DNA of 64,000 nt. Origin: Reticulitermes speratus (lineage: Eukaryota > Arthropoda > Insecta > Blattodea > Rhinotermitidae). The stretch is from the NCBI GenBank assembly GCA_021186555.1, contig JAJKFL010000003.1, positions 39,217,908 through 39,281,907 on the forward strand, in the 5' to 3' direction. Below, one piece after another: positions 1 to 11,535 of this stretch. The position numbers were made by a program, and so were the translations under genes. A model generated the notes under the pieces. The model saw only the letters and a list, made by a program, of their open reading frames with translations, was not told the origin of the DNA and made no database searches. Within the stretch, counting starts at the first letter, position 1, and each line of letters opens with the position of its first letter.

Positions 1-424
1 GCAAAGGACTTGGCAGCAGAAGTGTTTTACTATTTATAGAACTTGAGGACCTAGCAAGGAAAGTAACATTATTCGCGCAGAATATATTCATCCATTAAGA
101 CTATTTCATGACTTATGTCAATACTTCAGGAGCGTTGTTTGAGGTTATTCTTGGTCACAATTGCTATATGAACTTCCCAAGAGTAACGGAGATGGGGGCA
201 TTTGAAATTCAAGAATAATGCGTAGCTGCTTTCGTGAACAGGTTAGTACATTGTACAGTTCATTTTAACGTACGTGTGGCCACTTTACGCTTGCACTGAC
301 AACCTGGTTTTGTGCTACTGGATACGGAAAGAAGGCATGGTATGTGCAAGCGAGGCTGATACAAGAGATGAGCTGTAAGTTTTCAGGTTTTCACGCGGAT
401 GTTACTGAAGTGATGGCCTTATGG
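1..424. other. No supported feature
   Basis: Mixed-composition DNA with no open frame of useful length and no repeat that I recognise. It ends where the foldback structure at 425 begins. Confidence 0.5.
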
Positions 425-611
425 GTTTCACGCCGTATAGTGTAATGTTTGTTTCGACGTTTCGGCTAGAACATATTTGGAATTTGGCTCAGGTGAATAG
501 CATCCACGTGTGGATAACATCCACCTGAACCAAATTCAGTCACCCGGAAGAGGGAGTCAGCATGTTTCTCCAAAGCTTCGGAACAAACACAATACAGTAA
601 ACGGCGTAAAA
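425..611. repeat. Foldback (nested inverted repeat) element
   Basis: The outer arms pair imperfectly: GTTTCACGCCGT near 425 against the reverse complement of ACGGCGTAAAAC ending at 611, with related GTTTGTT/AACAAAC tracts inside. The inner stem is GAATTTGGCTCAGGTG (480-495) against CACCTGAACCAAATTC (522-537), 16 bp with one mismatch. The apex, ATCCACGTGTGGAT (502-515), can itself form a small hairpin. The left arm contains GACGTTTCGG, which is GAAACGTC on the minus strand and is seen at other foldback loci here. It is probably a small non-autonomous or foldback element; the family is unknown. Confidence 0.6.
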
Positions 612-2165
612 CCTCAGCAGACCACCTCTTGAACAGATTACTATATCGCTGAATGTTATATGCTGCAAGACGCTAAAATACCTGTAGTTTATGGTAGGGT
701 TACACATCGCACCTAATCAAAATTACAATGTGCATGTGCAGTATGCCGCTATATGATGTCGTGTATATTGCAGAAATTTACGGACGTTTCTGTGAAACGT
801 CGATGAATTTCTACAGACCACACGGCATCATGTCCCAAAAGACCGAAATCTTTATCATGGTCACAGTTCCAAGAACCTTACATTTCGTAAGTGATAGGTG
901 TATCGAGACTGGTGGCCATTTCGACAGTTTTTAAAAATGTACTGCATAATGTAAGAACATTTTCATGAAAACATTGTAATTCTGCTTGCAGAGTTGTTGA
1001 ATATAAATACACACACATCTACATAGCTGCTGAGAATAGGATGTGTCTTGTGAGTTTTGTGATTTGGAACCACCTTAGGACTGTCCCTGAAATACTGACA
1101 TAGAGCCACAGAACACCTTGTATATCCATGGATATATGTAGAGAGTTCATATAGTGTCACGTGAGGTATTTTATAAATGGAAGTCAATGTAATAGAATGA
1201 AATGGAATATATAGCGTCGATCATTGTTATGACGCCTTTACGCAATACGGTTTGCTCTTTATAGCGTCGTTCTATAGCGACATTGCCTATTAGCGTAAAG
1301 TAGCCAGCACTTTACACCTTTATACTAAGAGCTATAAACATTCCTGAAGATGACTGTCAGCTCCTCCATTACTGTGAACATTAAGATCTTATTGCACATG
1401 CGGGAGTGGAAATATCAGCACTCGTAACCAGCTTTTACGAATGTTCCATGTAACTACCATGGGTATTTTACTGTCTTCTTGTATTATTAATAACGGGACA
1501 GGCCTACATATGTGTCTGTAACTATTTGAAAACATTAGGACTTCTGAGAAAATTTTGTAACTAATAGTGCAGGAATTTATTGCTTTGTGATTAGGCGCTA
1601 ACCGATAAATATGTAAAATATTGCCTCACAGTGAATTTAGGTATGGTGACAAACAAGAACAAAATAAACAATTTTGACCCGAATCACGCCATTGTGCTCG
1701 AGGAAAATCATGTGTGAAAGAAATATTGTGCTTTTAATAATAAATTACGTATTGATAGCAATAGACAACATGTGGTTTTCCACCATATCAATGAATGGTT
1801 ACTCTAAATAGCCGAACAGAAAGTTTACTTGTAGCTCGAGCTAGTAGAAAAGGGGCACTTGGACACAGGCACACTTTCAAATGTCAACTTTTCATATTAG
1901 AAATATACCCTGTCCTTAAAATAATTGTTAGGAATTACAGTCATGTCACTAATTATGCTGATTTTGTATGCGCAGCATTTTGAGGACTTCCTACGAATTT
2001 TATTAAGTTAAAAGCGATCAGTAAGACATATTACAGAACCAATTCCTTTTGTTCTATGTAGAGAGCTGAACACGTGAAGTCTCTGTTATAGATGTCCGAT
2101 ATTCTGTAATACAGTTACAGTTAGTGGAACTGAGTAATAATTTTTTTGTTCTTGCTGCATGAAAA
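612..2165. other. Intergenic DNA, no supported gene
   Basis: Open frames here do not exceed about 75 codons and show no recognisable motif. The sequence is AT-rich with no clear tandem or inverted repeats. A CATGAAAA at 2158-2165 may be the left half of a target-site duplication for the SINE that follows. Confidence 0.5.
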
Positions 2166-2446
2166 TCTGGCTGCCGGGATAGCGTAGTTAGTGCAGTAGC
2201 TACGTTACGGGCTGGACAGACCGGGGTTCGAATCCCGACACAAGCAAGAGATTTGTCTCCTGCTCCGGGGTCCACCCAGCCCCCTGTTCGATGGGTTCCT
2301 GGGGTTCTTTCCCGGAAGTAAAGAGGCAAGGGCGTGAGGCTAACCACTCACCTCCATCTAGTGCCGAGGTTAAAAATGAGTGGAGCTTTATCTCCACACC
2401 CCCTATATGCTTGCATGACATGTATAAGGTCAACTCTACCTTCATA
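2166..2446 (+). mobile_element. tRNA-derived SINE, family A, near full length
   Basis: The head (about 2170-2240) resembles a tRNA, with a box A-like GATAGCGTAGTTAGTGCAG and a box B GGGGTTCGAATCCCG, the two halves of an internal RNA polymerase III promoter. The body contains CCACCCAGCCCCCTGTTCGA, a TTTCCCGGAAGTAAAG block and CCATCTAGTGCCGAGGTTAA, and ends in a pyrimidine-rich ACTCTACC tail. The same modules recur at 39106, 41262, 49483 and 51719. An 8-bp direct repeat, CATGAAAA (2158-2165 and 2447-2454), could be the target-site duplication. SINEs encode no protein and depend on a LINE for mobility. Open frames across it are fortuitous. Confidence 0.8.
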
Positions 2447-2454
2447 CATGAAAA

Positions 2455-4129
2455 CATGCTCCTATGTATGGTTTATATAACGAACGGAACATTATCACCC
2501 CTAATCGTTCTAAGAAATTTAGCTCTAATATAATAAGTACTTTTATGTTCCTGCATAGAGATCTCTTTTCTCTCAGAACTCCTGTTTGTGTAGAGGAGGA
2601 CTTTTTCTAAATAAAATGGATAAATTATGAATAATGTAAACAAAGTCTAGCGTTAGACAACTGTATATACCAAAATAAATAAAAGATAAGAGAAGTCGAC
2701 TACACAAAAAATTGCTTCATTTGTTACATGGTACGATTGATATTGTCACGACATGTTGTGCAGAGTGATCAATAACAGTGTGCACTGTAATCAGACGTGC
2801 TGATGCCATATCAGTTATGTCGCTGAAGGAACAGTTAGATTTACACTGACTGCACCTGCAACACACACTTGACGACGGCAGGAAATTTCTCAACATTAAA
2901 CATATGTATATAGGCCTATACAACTGTAACAATTAATTATTGTACATAAAGGCAAGACAAATCATATGTACAGATGGCAATGAAGTTGAGTTAAAAGTGC
3001 CCTGTGTATATGTAGTTTATTTTCTGACTGGATTTGCGTAAACTGCATGGATTACATACAGTGTACAATATTTTTACCTGTAATTAAATATTCCATTTTA
3101 TTACATATACCATCCGTCGTATTACACTATATAATAGCGTCCATAGCCTTACAGGAACGTGAATCGTAAAGAATTAACATATTAGTGAGATAAGCTTACA
3201 GAAATTTTGAATTACTTATATTGTAGCAATCTTGATTTGCCCTTATGCATAAAAGCATACGTGGCTATCAGTACTCCTGTTTACAACGGGTGTAAATATG
3301 GCAATGTCTGTCATACTAACAGCGTTTCCTTCTTTTATTTTTAGGCATACCTAATGTGAAAAAATCAGTTCAGTAGGAATCCTTGGGAATTTCAGTCGGG
3401 AAGTGCGGATGCGATATAGGGATACTTGGATTGAGAAATCAATTGATTACTTTATTGTTAAATTGGATGGTTTTTAAATGTAAATTGAAGAAGATGAAGT
3501 TAGGAGCAACGTATATGAGCTCTTAGCGTCCTAGTCAAGGACACATGGTACCCTCTGTCTGTATATATCCTATAGAGTCTGGGCTTGGTCGTTGGGCTAC
3601 AGGTAATAGTTTTAAACATCTTTGTCTAGCCAATCGCTGTCTGTACAATCACGAATAACGCAGTGTTAAGAAATTATTTCTTGAACAGAATGTTCGTCAT
3701 AAAACATCTTGATTAAACCAACTGTCATTAAAGTATGGTCAGTTTTGTAATAAACTGTATATGCGAAACAGAGTAACAAACAAATTTTATTGGTTTTTAA
3801 TCGATCTTTGTTTTCCTCTTAATCCATTACTCTTACGATTGGTAGCCAGCACATCGCTTCCGCGCTCTGTGCTGATAGACCCTAGGGGAGAGAGTCGTTG
3901 CGTTTGTGCGTTGAATCGGTACTTAGATACATGTACGTGGTCCAGTAAAATGTTAAATTCAAGTGCGACACAGTTTAAAACATTTGTTTTAGCTTTGTGT
4001 TCCTACATGAACCTCTAATACACCTTTACCGGGCAAGTGAAGCTGGTCGCTGTTGACTACAGCATGACGTATTCTCAATTTGCTGATGGAAGAGAGTGTA
4101 TTCAGTAACGCAAGGTGGCTGCCAGCAGA
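2455..4129. other. Intergenic DNA, no supported gene
   Basis: AT-rich sequence with open frames up to 85 codons (3761-4018, plus) that have no motif I recognise. No clear repeat structure was found. Confidence 0.5.
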
Positions 4130-5005
4130 CTGAAAAAGCAGTCGCTTAGAGCTTGGGGGTTAAATGAGGGCCTAACATTTCCTCACCATAAGGGAATTAG
4201 CATGTTACGACATATCAAACAGTGCCGCGGACTTGGACGGATTGTTTGGAAAGATCTAACCAGCAGGACATGGACATGACATTTGGAACTTCAGATGTCA
4301 GAAGCTTTTGGAGGACAGGAAAGTTGAAACCTTTGGTGGGAATACAGTACGTGAGATGGCTAAAGAGGGACATTTATCCAGCAGAAAATTCTGTGGGAGT
4401 TGGAATGTTAATTATCACTTGGCTTTACTCCTGACGGAAAAACAGACTGTGATTGATCACGTCTTGACAGGTAGTATTTGAAAGGAGCTGATTTTGATAC
4501 TGATTTTGTCTGGTGATTGCAGAACTAGAGACAAGTGTCGGACATACTACTCAGTCTTTCGATCAAAGCAAGCAGTGTTAAGTGCAGGATTACGTAATCC
4601 AAGCCAAATCAGTGGTGATAGTGTGAACACAGTAAGATTCCGTACTAGGAGACATTTCAGAAAAGAAAGGTTTATTTGGAACAAAATTATTGTTTAACTA
4701 ACTGTAACAAACATATAGAAGACTTGTGTAAAGGCATAATAAATGAATTGCAGAAGAATTACCAGCCTAGAACTAACTTGGTAAATGATGAGAAGGGTGA
4801 TTTCCTTGCAGATACCCACAGTACATTAAACAGCAGGAAGCATCACTCCTGTCAGGTATTAAATACACATGGTTTAATTCCGTCAGGCAGACTGAAATTA
4901 ACGCAGCTGAACCACCAGTATGGCTACAAAAGCCTAGCGTTTTTTAGTTGTGACGGCTCTTGGAAAGATGACAAGATAAAATAGTCAGATTTTGATCAAA
5001 TTAAG
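4130..5005 (+). pseudogene. Rearranged non-LTR retrotransposon fragment (endonuclease to start of RT)
   Basis: This is a decayed LINE ORF2. Around 4265-4360 the reading MTFGT.DVRSF and LVGIQYVRW match the start of an APE-type endonuclease (FGTWNVRSL ... VGVQEVRW). Near 4420-4550 other frames show TW.YSPDGKT, IDHVL and GADFDTD..LVIAEL, the end of that domain, with the middle deleted. From 4620 come an RRHFRKE segment and then, in a different frame, NCNKHIEDLCKGI...YQPRTNLVNDEKGDFLADTHS and a diluted AEPP..KPS stretch. This is the linker before the RT palm seen in cockroach and termite LINEs. Frame changes and stops occur throughout, and no RT catalytic motif remains. The 5' boundary near 4130 is estimated. 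The family assignment rests on remembered motifs and is firm for 'non-LTR' but not for clade. Confidence 0.75.
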
Positions 5006-6388
5006 GGCAGTCTCCTCCAGTGAAGAAGTAAAATGTTAATTTCTTAAATCCGGTAACTAATTATGTTCGGAACAATAAAAGAATGCCACGTAGTGAAAGG
5101 AAATTTTTCTTGTATCTAGTTATAGAATGGGTGATTTAAAAGACCTCAGTAATTGAAAAGACGTGTCATTTTTATGAGATATATTAAAAATTGTATATAT
5201 TTTTCCTTGAAGATGGAGGCAGTAGGTTTTTCCGAAAACGTTGATACCTATGTGAAATACTACAGGGCGTCACGTTTCTAAAGGACGTACTATTTCATAC
5301 AAGGTATTATTTGCAGCCTCGAATACTAATTTTCATGTGCATTTTTTAAACCTTATCTCATTTCGTAGCACAATGTCATTGTTTTCTCGTAATGACTGAT
5401 CGACTGAAGCTCTGTGATTGCTGCGTTATTGAATTAGCAGTAGACTTAAATTACCATCCATCACTTGCAGGATCTGACGCGCTCTCAAAAAGCGGAGCTG
5501 TCAAATTACCCGTGATTAGTTCCATTACAAATATGAAATCCTTCTTATAAATGATTTCAATATTTCTGACATTTGAGAGGTCCTGACTGAGATCACCTAC
5601 AGAATGGCGTTTACGTCATATTGCTAATGGTATTTCAAAACTCAAACCGAATGTCTGACTACGGTGTGTTAACCTGTAACCTAACTCTCCTATCACGTAA
5701 TGTCATTATGTTAGATGCTTCTACAGTACGATCGCAAGTCACGCAACCCATATTTAAATATTTACTGATTCTTATAATTGAATGAAATTCAGCTGGATCC
5801 ATAGAAACATATATATGTGATTATTCCAACACAGAACATTACCAAGAACGAGTTCTGAATTTGATATCTGTGAGGATTGCCAACAAAACTGCTAGTTTCA
5901 GAAGGATGGAGCTACAACACATACGGCAAATGAAAAAAGGTAAATGTTGCGCGAATTCTTTGGTGATCATATTATTTGTCGAAACGTGGGGGTTTTTTAG
6001 AAAAGGACTGTGTAAACGACAAACTTTACACATTATGATAACTGAAACGAAACATTGATCTGTGCATTTCAAGGATTACTGAAGAATATCTTCACTGCTT
6101 TGCATCAAACGCGAGGAAGAGTGAAGCTATGCCCTTCTGAGCGTGGTTGTCATGTACAACATTTGTGTTTGTTTTATGATATTAGCGTTAATATTTTCGT
6201 GACAGAACATTTTTAAAAAAATATCTTGCGTGACTTGTCCGTCGCTCATTATAAAACCGTTTAAATATGTATTTATAATATTTAAGGCTGTATGTATTTT
6301 GGGTATCACATCGGATAAAGTAGAAATATTATTCTGGACAGACTGGAAAGTGAAGGCATTAAGAGAGGCGGGGATATTTTATCTTTGT
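5006..6388. other. Intergenic DNA, no supported gene
   Basis: AT-rich with no recognisable coding motif. Two overlapping open frames near 5839-6072 on opposite strands look like chance. It ends at the TA preceding the mariner-derived element. Confidence 0.5.
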
Positions 6389-6390
6389 TA

Positions 6391-6783
6391 TACAGAGTTA
6401 TTCAAAATGATTGTCGGGGTTTTAACAACTTGGCCACCTCGTTTTCCAGATGCAACCCCATGTGATTTCTTTGTATGGGTTTACGTCAAGGATCAGGTTT
6501 ATGTTCCTCCTCTTCCCGCAAGTATCCCGGAACTGAAGGTACGAATCAGAACCGCCATTGAAACCATCACCGCTGACATGCTAGAAAAAGTTGGGAACGA
6601 ACTCGATTATCGTGTTGATGTTTGTAGAATCACAAAGGGTGCACATATAGAACACCTGTAAGATATGTCACAAAAACTTGGAGTGTTGTTCTATTAAATA
6701 AAAAAATACATATACTGCTATCTCAAGTGTATTGTGTATGACAAGTTGTTAAAACCCCGACAATCATTTTGAATAACCCTGTA
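6391..6783 (+). mobile_element. Internally deleted mariner-superfamily DNA transposon with terminal inverted repeats
   Basis: Terminal inverted repeats of 42 bp occupy 6391-6432 and 6742-6783. They begin TACAG(A/G)GTTATTCAAAATG and differ at one position. The element is flanked by TA on both sides (6389-6390 and 6784-6785), the target preference of the Tc1/mariner superfamily. Between them lie the last 76 codons of a transposase that begin immediately after the left repeat, then about 80 bp of 3' untranslated sequence. The near-identity of the ends suggests a fairly recent deletion derivative. It would need a transposase supplied in trans. Confidence 0.9.
6431..6661 (+). pseudogene. Transposase C-terminal remnant, Tc1/mariner superfamily
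   Basis: The reading begins WPPRFPDATPCDFF, continues WVYVKDQVYVPPLP and ends NELDYRVDVCRITKGAHIEHL before a stop. This is the C-terminal part of a DDE transposase of the Tc1/mariner superfamily. The D in PDATPCDFF (codon at 6449-6451) is in the position of the last catalytic acidic residue or just upstream of it. The DNA-binding domain and the first two catalytic residues are absent, so it cannot be active. The open frame continues upstream to 6230 through the inverted repeat only by chance. The exact subfamily cannot be told from this fragment. Confidence 0.88.
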
Positions 6784-6929
6784 TATATTTTGCATCAGGC
6801 AATGGCTGAATAGTACATACAATGGAAAAATAACCGCCAGTTAAGTTGAAGATGCTTTGACTTCTTTATTGTGTCTTCATCAGCTGATGCCTAATGTTAC
6901 TCTACATGTATATCTTATAAAGATGTGCC

Positions 6930-7110
6930 ATATTTAAGGTGGTGACACTGAACTCTGAAAGCGGAGATCTGGGTTCATTCCGTGGTGTCTATGTGAGATT
7001 TGGCACTGAAGCAGATTTTTTCTCGTAATGCCTTGGGTCGTCTCCTCTGTTCAACATTTTACCGTAGCTCCGTACTCACCTATCATCGCCTATTGAGGTG
7101 CGGAATGTAA
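6930..7110 (+). mobile_element. Degenerate SINE (family D-like body)
   Basis: CTGGGTTCATTCCGTGGTG (a decayed box B region) is followed by TATGTGAGATTTGGCACTGA and TTTTTTCTCG, resembling the 'CCATGTG(G/A)GATTT..GTGGACAAAG' body of the SINE at 37901. It has no clean box A and no visible target-site duplication. The boundaries are approximate. Confidence 0.45.
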
Positions 7111-7603
7111 CGTTGGCCTGCTGTCACTTTCTACGGTCTTTACGTGTGGGACTTAATAAGTTAGCCTTCACCTTGTGTATTAGTCTGAGAAAAAATAAAA
7201 CATCAAGAAATCAGATAAATTGACCTAATTTCGAACAAGTTGGGGAAAAGTGGTCAGGGTGCGTAAATTCTACGCCACGCAAACGTTCGAGAAAGTGGAG
7301 GTACAAATATTTTGAATTTCTGCTGTGCATGTAAGTCGGATGTCAGCTTCAAGCTTCGTCCTCTTTTCCCTGCGAATGATCCACCGGTATCCATTGAATA
7401 TCAGAATGTGTCATAACGCGGCAGGGAAAAGGAATCATGGGGATGTGTAGCTTTTGTCGTGCTTGACATTGTCTGAAATACTGCAAGTCTTATGATTTAA
7501 TTGTAGGTATAAGTCACGTTTTTACATGTTGCTGCACAAGTTGTGCGTGATTTTGTTATATAATTCAGCAGTTTAGACTAGATATTTAGATTTGAATAAA
7601 CAT
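7111..7603. other. Intergenic DNA, no supported feature
   Basis: AT-rich with no open frame or repeat of note. It runs up to the repeat that carries the ACAG microsatellite. Confidence 0.45.
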
Positions 7604-7775
7604 TTCCAGTATCAAATTTCACGCAAATCCAACCAGCGAGGGCCGAATTGATACATGCGTACAGACAGACAGACGGACGGACGGAGAGTCGGACAGACAG
7701 ACGGACAGACAGAGAGACAGACAGAGATAGATACATAACGAAGCTAATTGGCGCTTATTGCGACTTTGCAAACGC
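7604..7775 (+). repeat. Dispersed repeat containing an expanded ACAG/ACGG microsatellite
   Basis: TATCAAATTTCACGCAAATC and CCAGCGAGGGCCGAA lead into a 72-bp tract of ACAG and ACGG units (7661-7732), then ACGAAGCTAATTGGCGCTTA. The same order (AAATTTAATGACAATCCGTC, CCAGCAGGAGTCGA, a short GACGGACAGACA, then GACGAAGCTAATAGTCAC) occurs at 37440-37600. The two are therefore copies of one family that differ mainly in microsatellite length. Open frames here are products of the repeat. Confidence 0.7.
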
Positions 7776-7860
7776 GCCTAAAGGGCAGAGGATAGGAGTG
7801 CATTTCCGAAGATCGGTCACAGGATGTACGATGACAGGCAAAAGCCTAATGTCGGTGTCA

Positions 7861-7885
7861 GAGAGAGAGAGAGAGAGAGAGAGAG
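7861..7885 (+). repeat. (GA)n microsatellite
   Basis: An uninterrupted GA run of 25 bases. The Leu-Ser-rich open frames on the opposite strand are caused by it. Confidence 0.95.
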
Positions 7886-9020
7886 TAAGTGAAAACACGA
7901 GAACGTGCTGGCCTGTGCGAGATTTGGGGTTCTGACTGAGGTGTTGAGGAAGGCCAAGTGCTCTGGGATGTGATACCATGTCGAGTGATGAACTGTTACC
8001 AATTCACCCGTATTTCAGAAGACTCAAATCTTCAACTTGTTGGCATATTACCACTTTAGTAAAGAAACTGTAAACTTAAATGTCAGAATATTGGCAAAGA
8101 ATCGCCGAAAACTGCATCCCAAAGCGCTTTATCAGTACACTGGTAAACCTTGGAGCAGAATCATTCAGGGATATCAGAAAAAATAGAAGATTTCGAATCC
8201 TTGTAACCGGAAAGGGCCATTATTTGTAAGTTATGTTGGTTCAATGTGGTGATGATTATCAGTATCATTATGAACACGTATATTGTGTTGAATAATATAA
8301 GAATAATTTATTATTTTCGTACGAATTCGAATTGATGTGTTTTTATTTAAATTTAAAGCTAGGAATAAATTCTTATTATGCGACCATTGCTGACATTGAT
8401 AAAGGTGTTGCAAGCGTGTGCTTCATTAATACACCGAAACGAGAAAATGTACGTAGTTTAGGGGATGGTAATTACTAAATATGACATTTTGTGTGAAAAC
8501 TGAAAACAGTTCTGTGATACAATTGGAAAGTCCCTGTGGTACTGTTTGGTATTCGTGTTCCAGAGGGGTTGTTTCGAATCTCGGTAGGAGTACTAAGTAT
8601 TCTGACAGCCTTTTGTGGTTTTCCTCAGAACACTACCCAAACTCCGAGACGCACTAACCGAATAACTTGAGTACAACCGAAGCCCCATCCTTTGCGCGTC
8701 GAAAAATACTTACTTCCTGGAATATCTGATGGTTTGTGTGGAATTCTGGATAGCTTTCACGTGGATTCGAACCGATTGCACAATACGATCTTTTGAAAAT
8801 TTCGAGCGCCTTAAACTCTCTTCTTTAAGAAACGTTTCATCTTCCATTTGCTGAAGAAGATTTTGCAGAGTGACTGTGGTGTAGTATCCTGTGGAGACAA
8901 ATGAAGATCATGGGATTTCGAGAGACGAAACAAAAACAATCAAACACAAAACATTTCCGATTGTCGCAAGTTAAATACGCATTTCCTGTGATAAAGTGGC
9001 TTACCTATTTATCTGTAATG
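7886..9020. other. Intergenic DNA, possible SINE remnant near 8540-8690
   Basis: No gene is recognised. Around 8560-8640 the text TTTCGAATCTCGGTAGG (box B-like) and TTGTGGTTTTCCTCAGAACA resemble a decayed tRNA-derived SINE, but no head or target-site duplication is visible. Confidence 0.3.
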
Positions 9021-9159
9021 AGGTGAAACAGCGAGAGAGAGAGACAGAGAGAGAGGGACAGACTGATAAAGGAGAGGGGATTGTGGGAAGAGAAAAAAAC
9101 GGTGGATGATGTATGTCGATTACGGACAGGTAATCGATATAAACTTGGCGGCTTCAAAA

Positions 9160-9330
9160 ACAGTAAAGACAGACAAGCACAGTCAGTCGAGTGACGCTAA
9201 GCGATTCTCTTTTGTCTGCAGTGACGCGCCCGCGGTCCCCATATAAAAACAGTTGAATAGCAGAGGGGAGCGAATTAGCGTTAACGTTCCGCACTTTGCG
9301 TTGCACTCGCGTTTTTCGTTTGTTTTTTAT
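9160..9330 (+). promoter_or_regulatory. CpG-rich, TATA-bearing patch, possible promoter
   Basis: This stretch is rich in CpG compared with its surroundings (GACGCGCCCGCGGTCCCC, GCGTTAACGTTCCGC, TTGCGTTGCACTCGCG). It carries TATAAAAA at 9242-9249, with GA-rich tracts about 200 bp upstream (9031-9060), as often seen near insect promoters. No coding exon can be identified downstream. The ORF at 9545-9784 (79 codons) has no recognisable motif. This is an inference from composition and one motif only. Confidence 0.25.
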
Positions 9331-11244
9331 TTTCGTTTCGTTTTTGTTTGTGTGTTTTAGAACAGAACAAATGGAAGCCATTTTGAATGGGCGTTAGTAT
9401 ATATAGTAACTCTTCTTGTGAGTGGAGAGGGTGAATAAAAACAATGGAATGGCGCGGAAAATAAAAAAGGAAAAATGGAAACGAATCATAATAGAAAAAT
9501 TGGAAAAAAGGAGATGAAAACCATTTAAATAAAAGGCACAAAAGATGAATGAATTTGTGGTTTGTGGATTGCGGGGAGGGGAAAATCGAGGTGTACCAAC
9601 ATTTCCGGTTTTAAGTTTTGAACCTCAATCAGACTTGAATCTCAATTATCACGTTCTGCTTAACTGTCCCGCAGACACGAATGAAATAATCCTGTTAAAT
9701 CATGGAGCAATAAAAAACATTGTGCTCTTAACTAAAATCATTACACTTTTGACTTGTGAAGGCACTTGCTTGACTACAGTATGATAATGGATAAAGTGTT
9801 TCGTCAATGTATTTTTTGCTTATGCTCAGAGCTAACGCAATAGACACGTGTGGGACATAATTAACTTCATTACGTCACATTGTTAATGAATAGTTTGTGT
9901 GATGCAAATAGAACTGGCCTCCTATACAATAATATGCATCACGCAACAGAAACTGAAGATTCGATAACACAGAACATATTTTATTTTCTGAATAACCATA
10001 TTCGGTATATATTATCCGTATTTAGAATTTGTCAGTTTGAATGGCAAAGCTTCGCATCGGGCGACATCACTGTAACTGTTGATTTACAAACATTATTTTA
10101 TGTGTACCTTATGTACCTGGCCCTCAATGAAGTGTTGTTTCTGTCGCATCCACCTCAAAATTATTCGCACCCGCTTACTCTTTTTACTGATTGTAGAACG
10201 CTGAAGACTATGAGTTTGTAGTGGCCCTCAGTGTCATAAATTTCGAATAAAGTTTCGAACAACTTGGTCAGTTGCTTTAAAAGTTGAAATGAGGAGACAC
10301 AGAGGATATGATGATCTCGTAAGCCCAGTTCTTTTCCCTTAATCAATGTTGTTGAAATTTCTTATTCACATTTACCTAGCCGCGGGTCGCTCGACTCTGA
10401 CAATGAATCTTTTGTTGTTAACAATTAGTTGCGTCTTACTGACACTGACAAATTAAAACAAGCTAGTCATGTTACATTTTTCTTTCACATATGTTTAAAT
10501 CAGATTAAATCTACTGAACTGTCTATAACTCGATAAGATTTATGCTGAGGAGAAATAAAAGTATTTTATGTCATTCAGTGAACTGACTTTAACCCACACT
10601 TTTCGAGCCATTGTTCTGGCGAACGAACTGTTCACTTAGTAAAGGTTCTAATGAAATTTCTACCGTATCTATGTGAGAGGGAACTAAATTACATGCATCT
10701 GAACGTCGCACACACATAACCTTCCTGAGTAACGGGTGTCGATTTTGTTGAGGGCGCCTGTGATTGTTTTCGTCGGTACGAGGTCTCTAGAGTGAAGAGG
10801 GTAAATCTGCAGAGGGGAAGATTGCGCGTATAGTCCGAACTGGAAAACATCAGCTCGGCTGTCTGTAACAAAACCGTTCTTATTTACTTGCATATATTTA
10901 ACATCGTTACAAATACCCTAATCTTACCCACATACAGTAACTTCGAATGAGTTGATGTTAGTAAATTATAAACAGAAGATTATATGTAGGACAGTGATCG
11001 TCTCATAATTTAGGATAATATCCTGAAGTCGACATGCAGCGACTGAGGTGAACCATGAACAGCCTCAGAATAATCTGTGTCCAGGCCTAAATTTGAACCC
11101 ATCATTGCTAGAGTATAGGCCACAGCGTTGCAGCTTGGGGCTGCTTACTCGTTTAGAGCATGTAGAAACGGAGCTTATTGTGTAATTACATCATCACTTT
11201 GTGGCTTAAGTTATGGCATGGGTAATGTGCTTGTGACTTATGCG
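9331..11244. other. Intergenic DNA, no supported gene
   Basis: Open frames of up to 113 codons (9880-10221, plus) show no domain or biased composition that suggests a protein. No clear repeat structure was seen. Confidence 0.45.
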
Positions 11245-11345
11245 GCTGTGGGGCTCACCCAGCCTCTATTTGGTCTGGAAATTTCAGCAGAGTGAAATCG
11301 CCTGAAGTATATACCGCTCTGCACACTTCCATCTACTGACGTAGT
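11245..11345 (+). mobile_element. Possible decayed family A SINE body
   Basis: GGGGCTCACCCAGCCTC followed by CCGCTCTGCACACTTCCATC and TACTGACG loosely follows the CCTACCCAGCCTC ... CCCCATCTAGCGCCG order of family A. The tRNA-like head is not evident. Low confidence. Confidence 0.3.
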
Positions 11346-11535
11346 GAAGTTTGTGCGGAAATTTATCTTTACTCCGCCTACGTCACGTTGTGGTACTTAA
11401 GCAAAGGATCAAATTTACCTCTTCCTAAGTAAGGAAGATTAAACACTTTTCATATCAGTGTTTTGTTTCACTACGGAGAAAATACGCCACAAAAGGAATA
11501 ATTGTATTGCTGGGAGTTAGAGGTCCTCTCACAGC

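Noticed and set aside
8540..8690. Possible SINE (TTTCGAATCTCGGTAGG, TTGTGGTTTTCCTCAG)
   Set aside because: Only a box B-like phrase and a weak body; no head, tail or target-site duplication. Similar isolated phrases near 30183 and 51617 were also left out.
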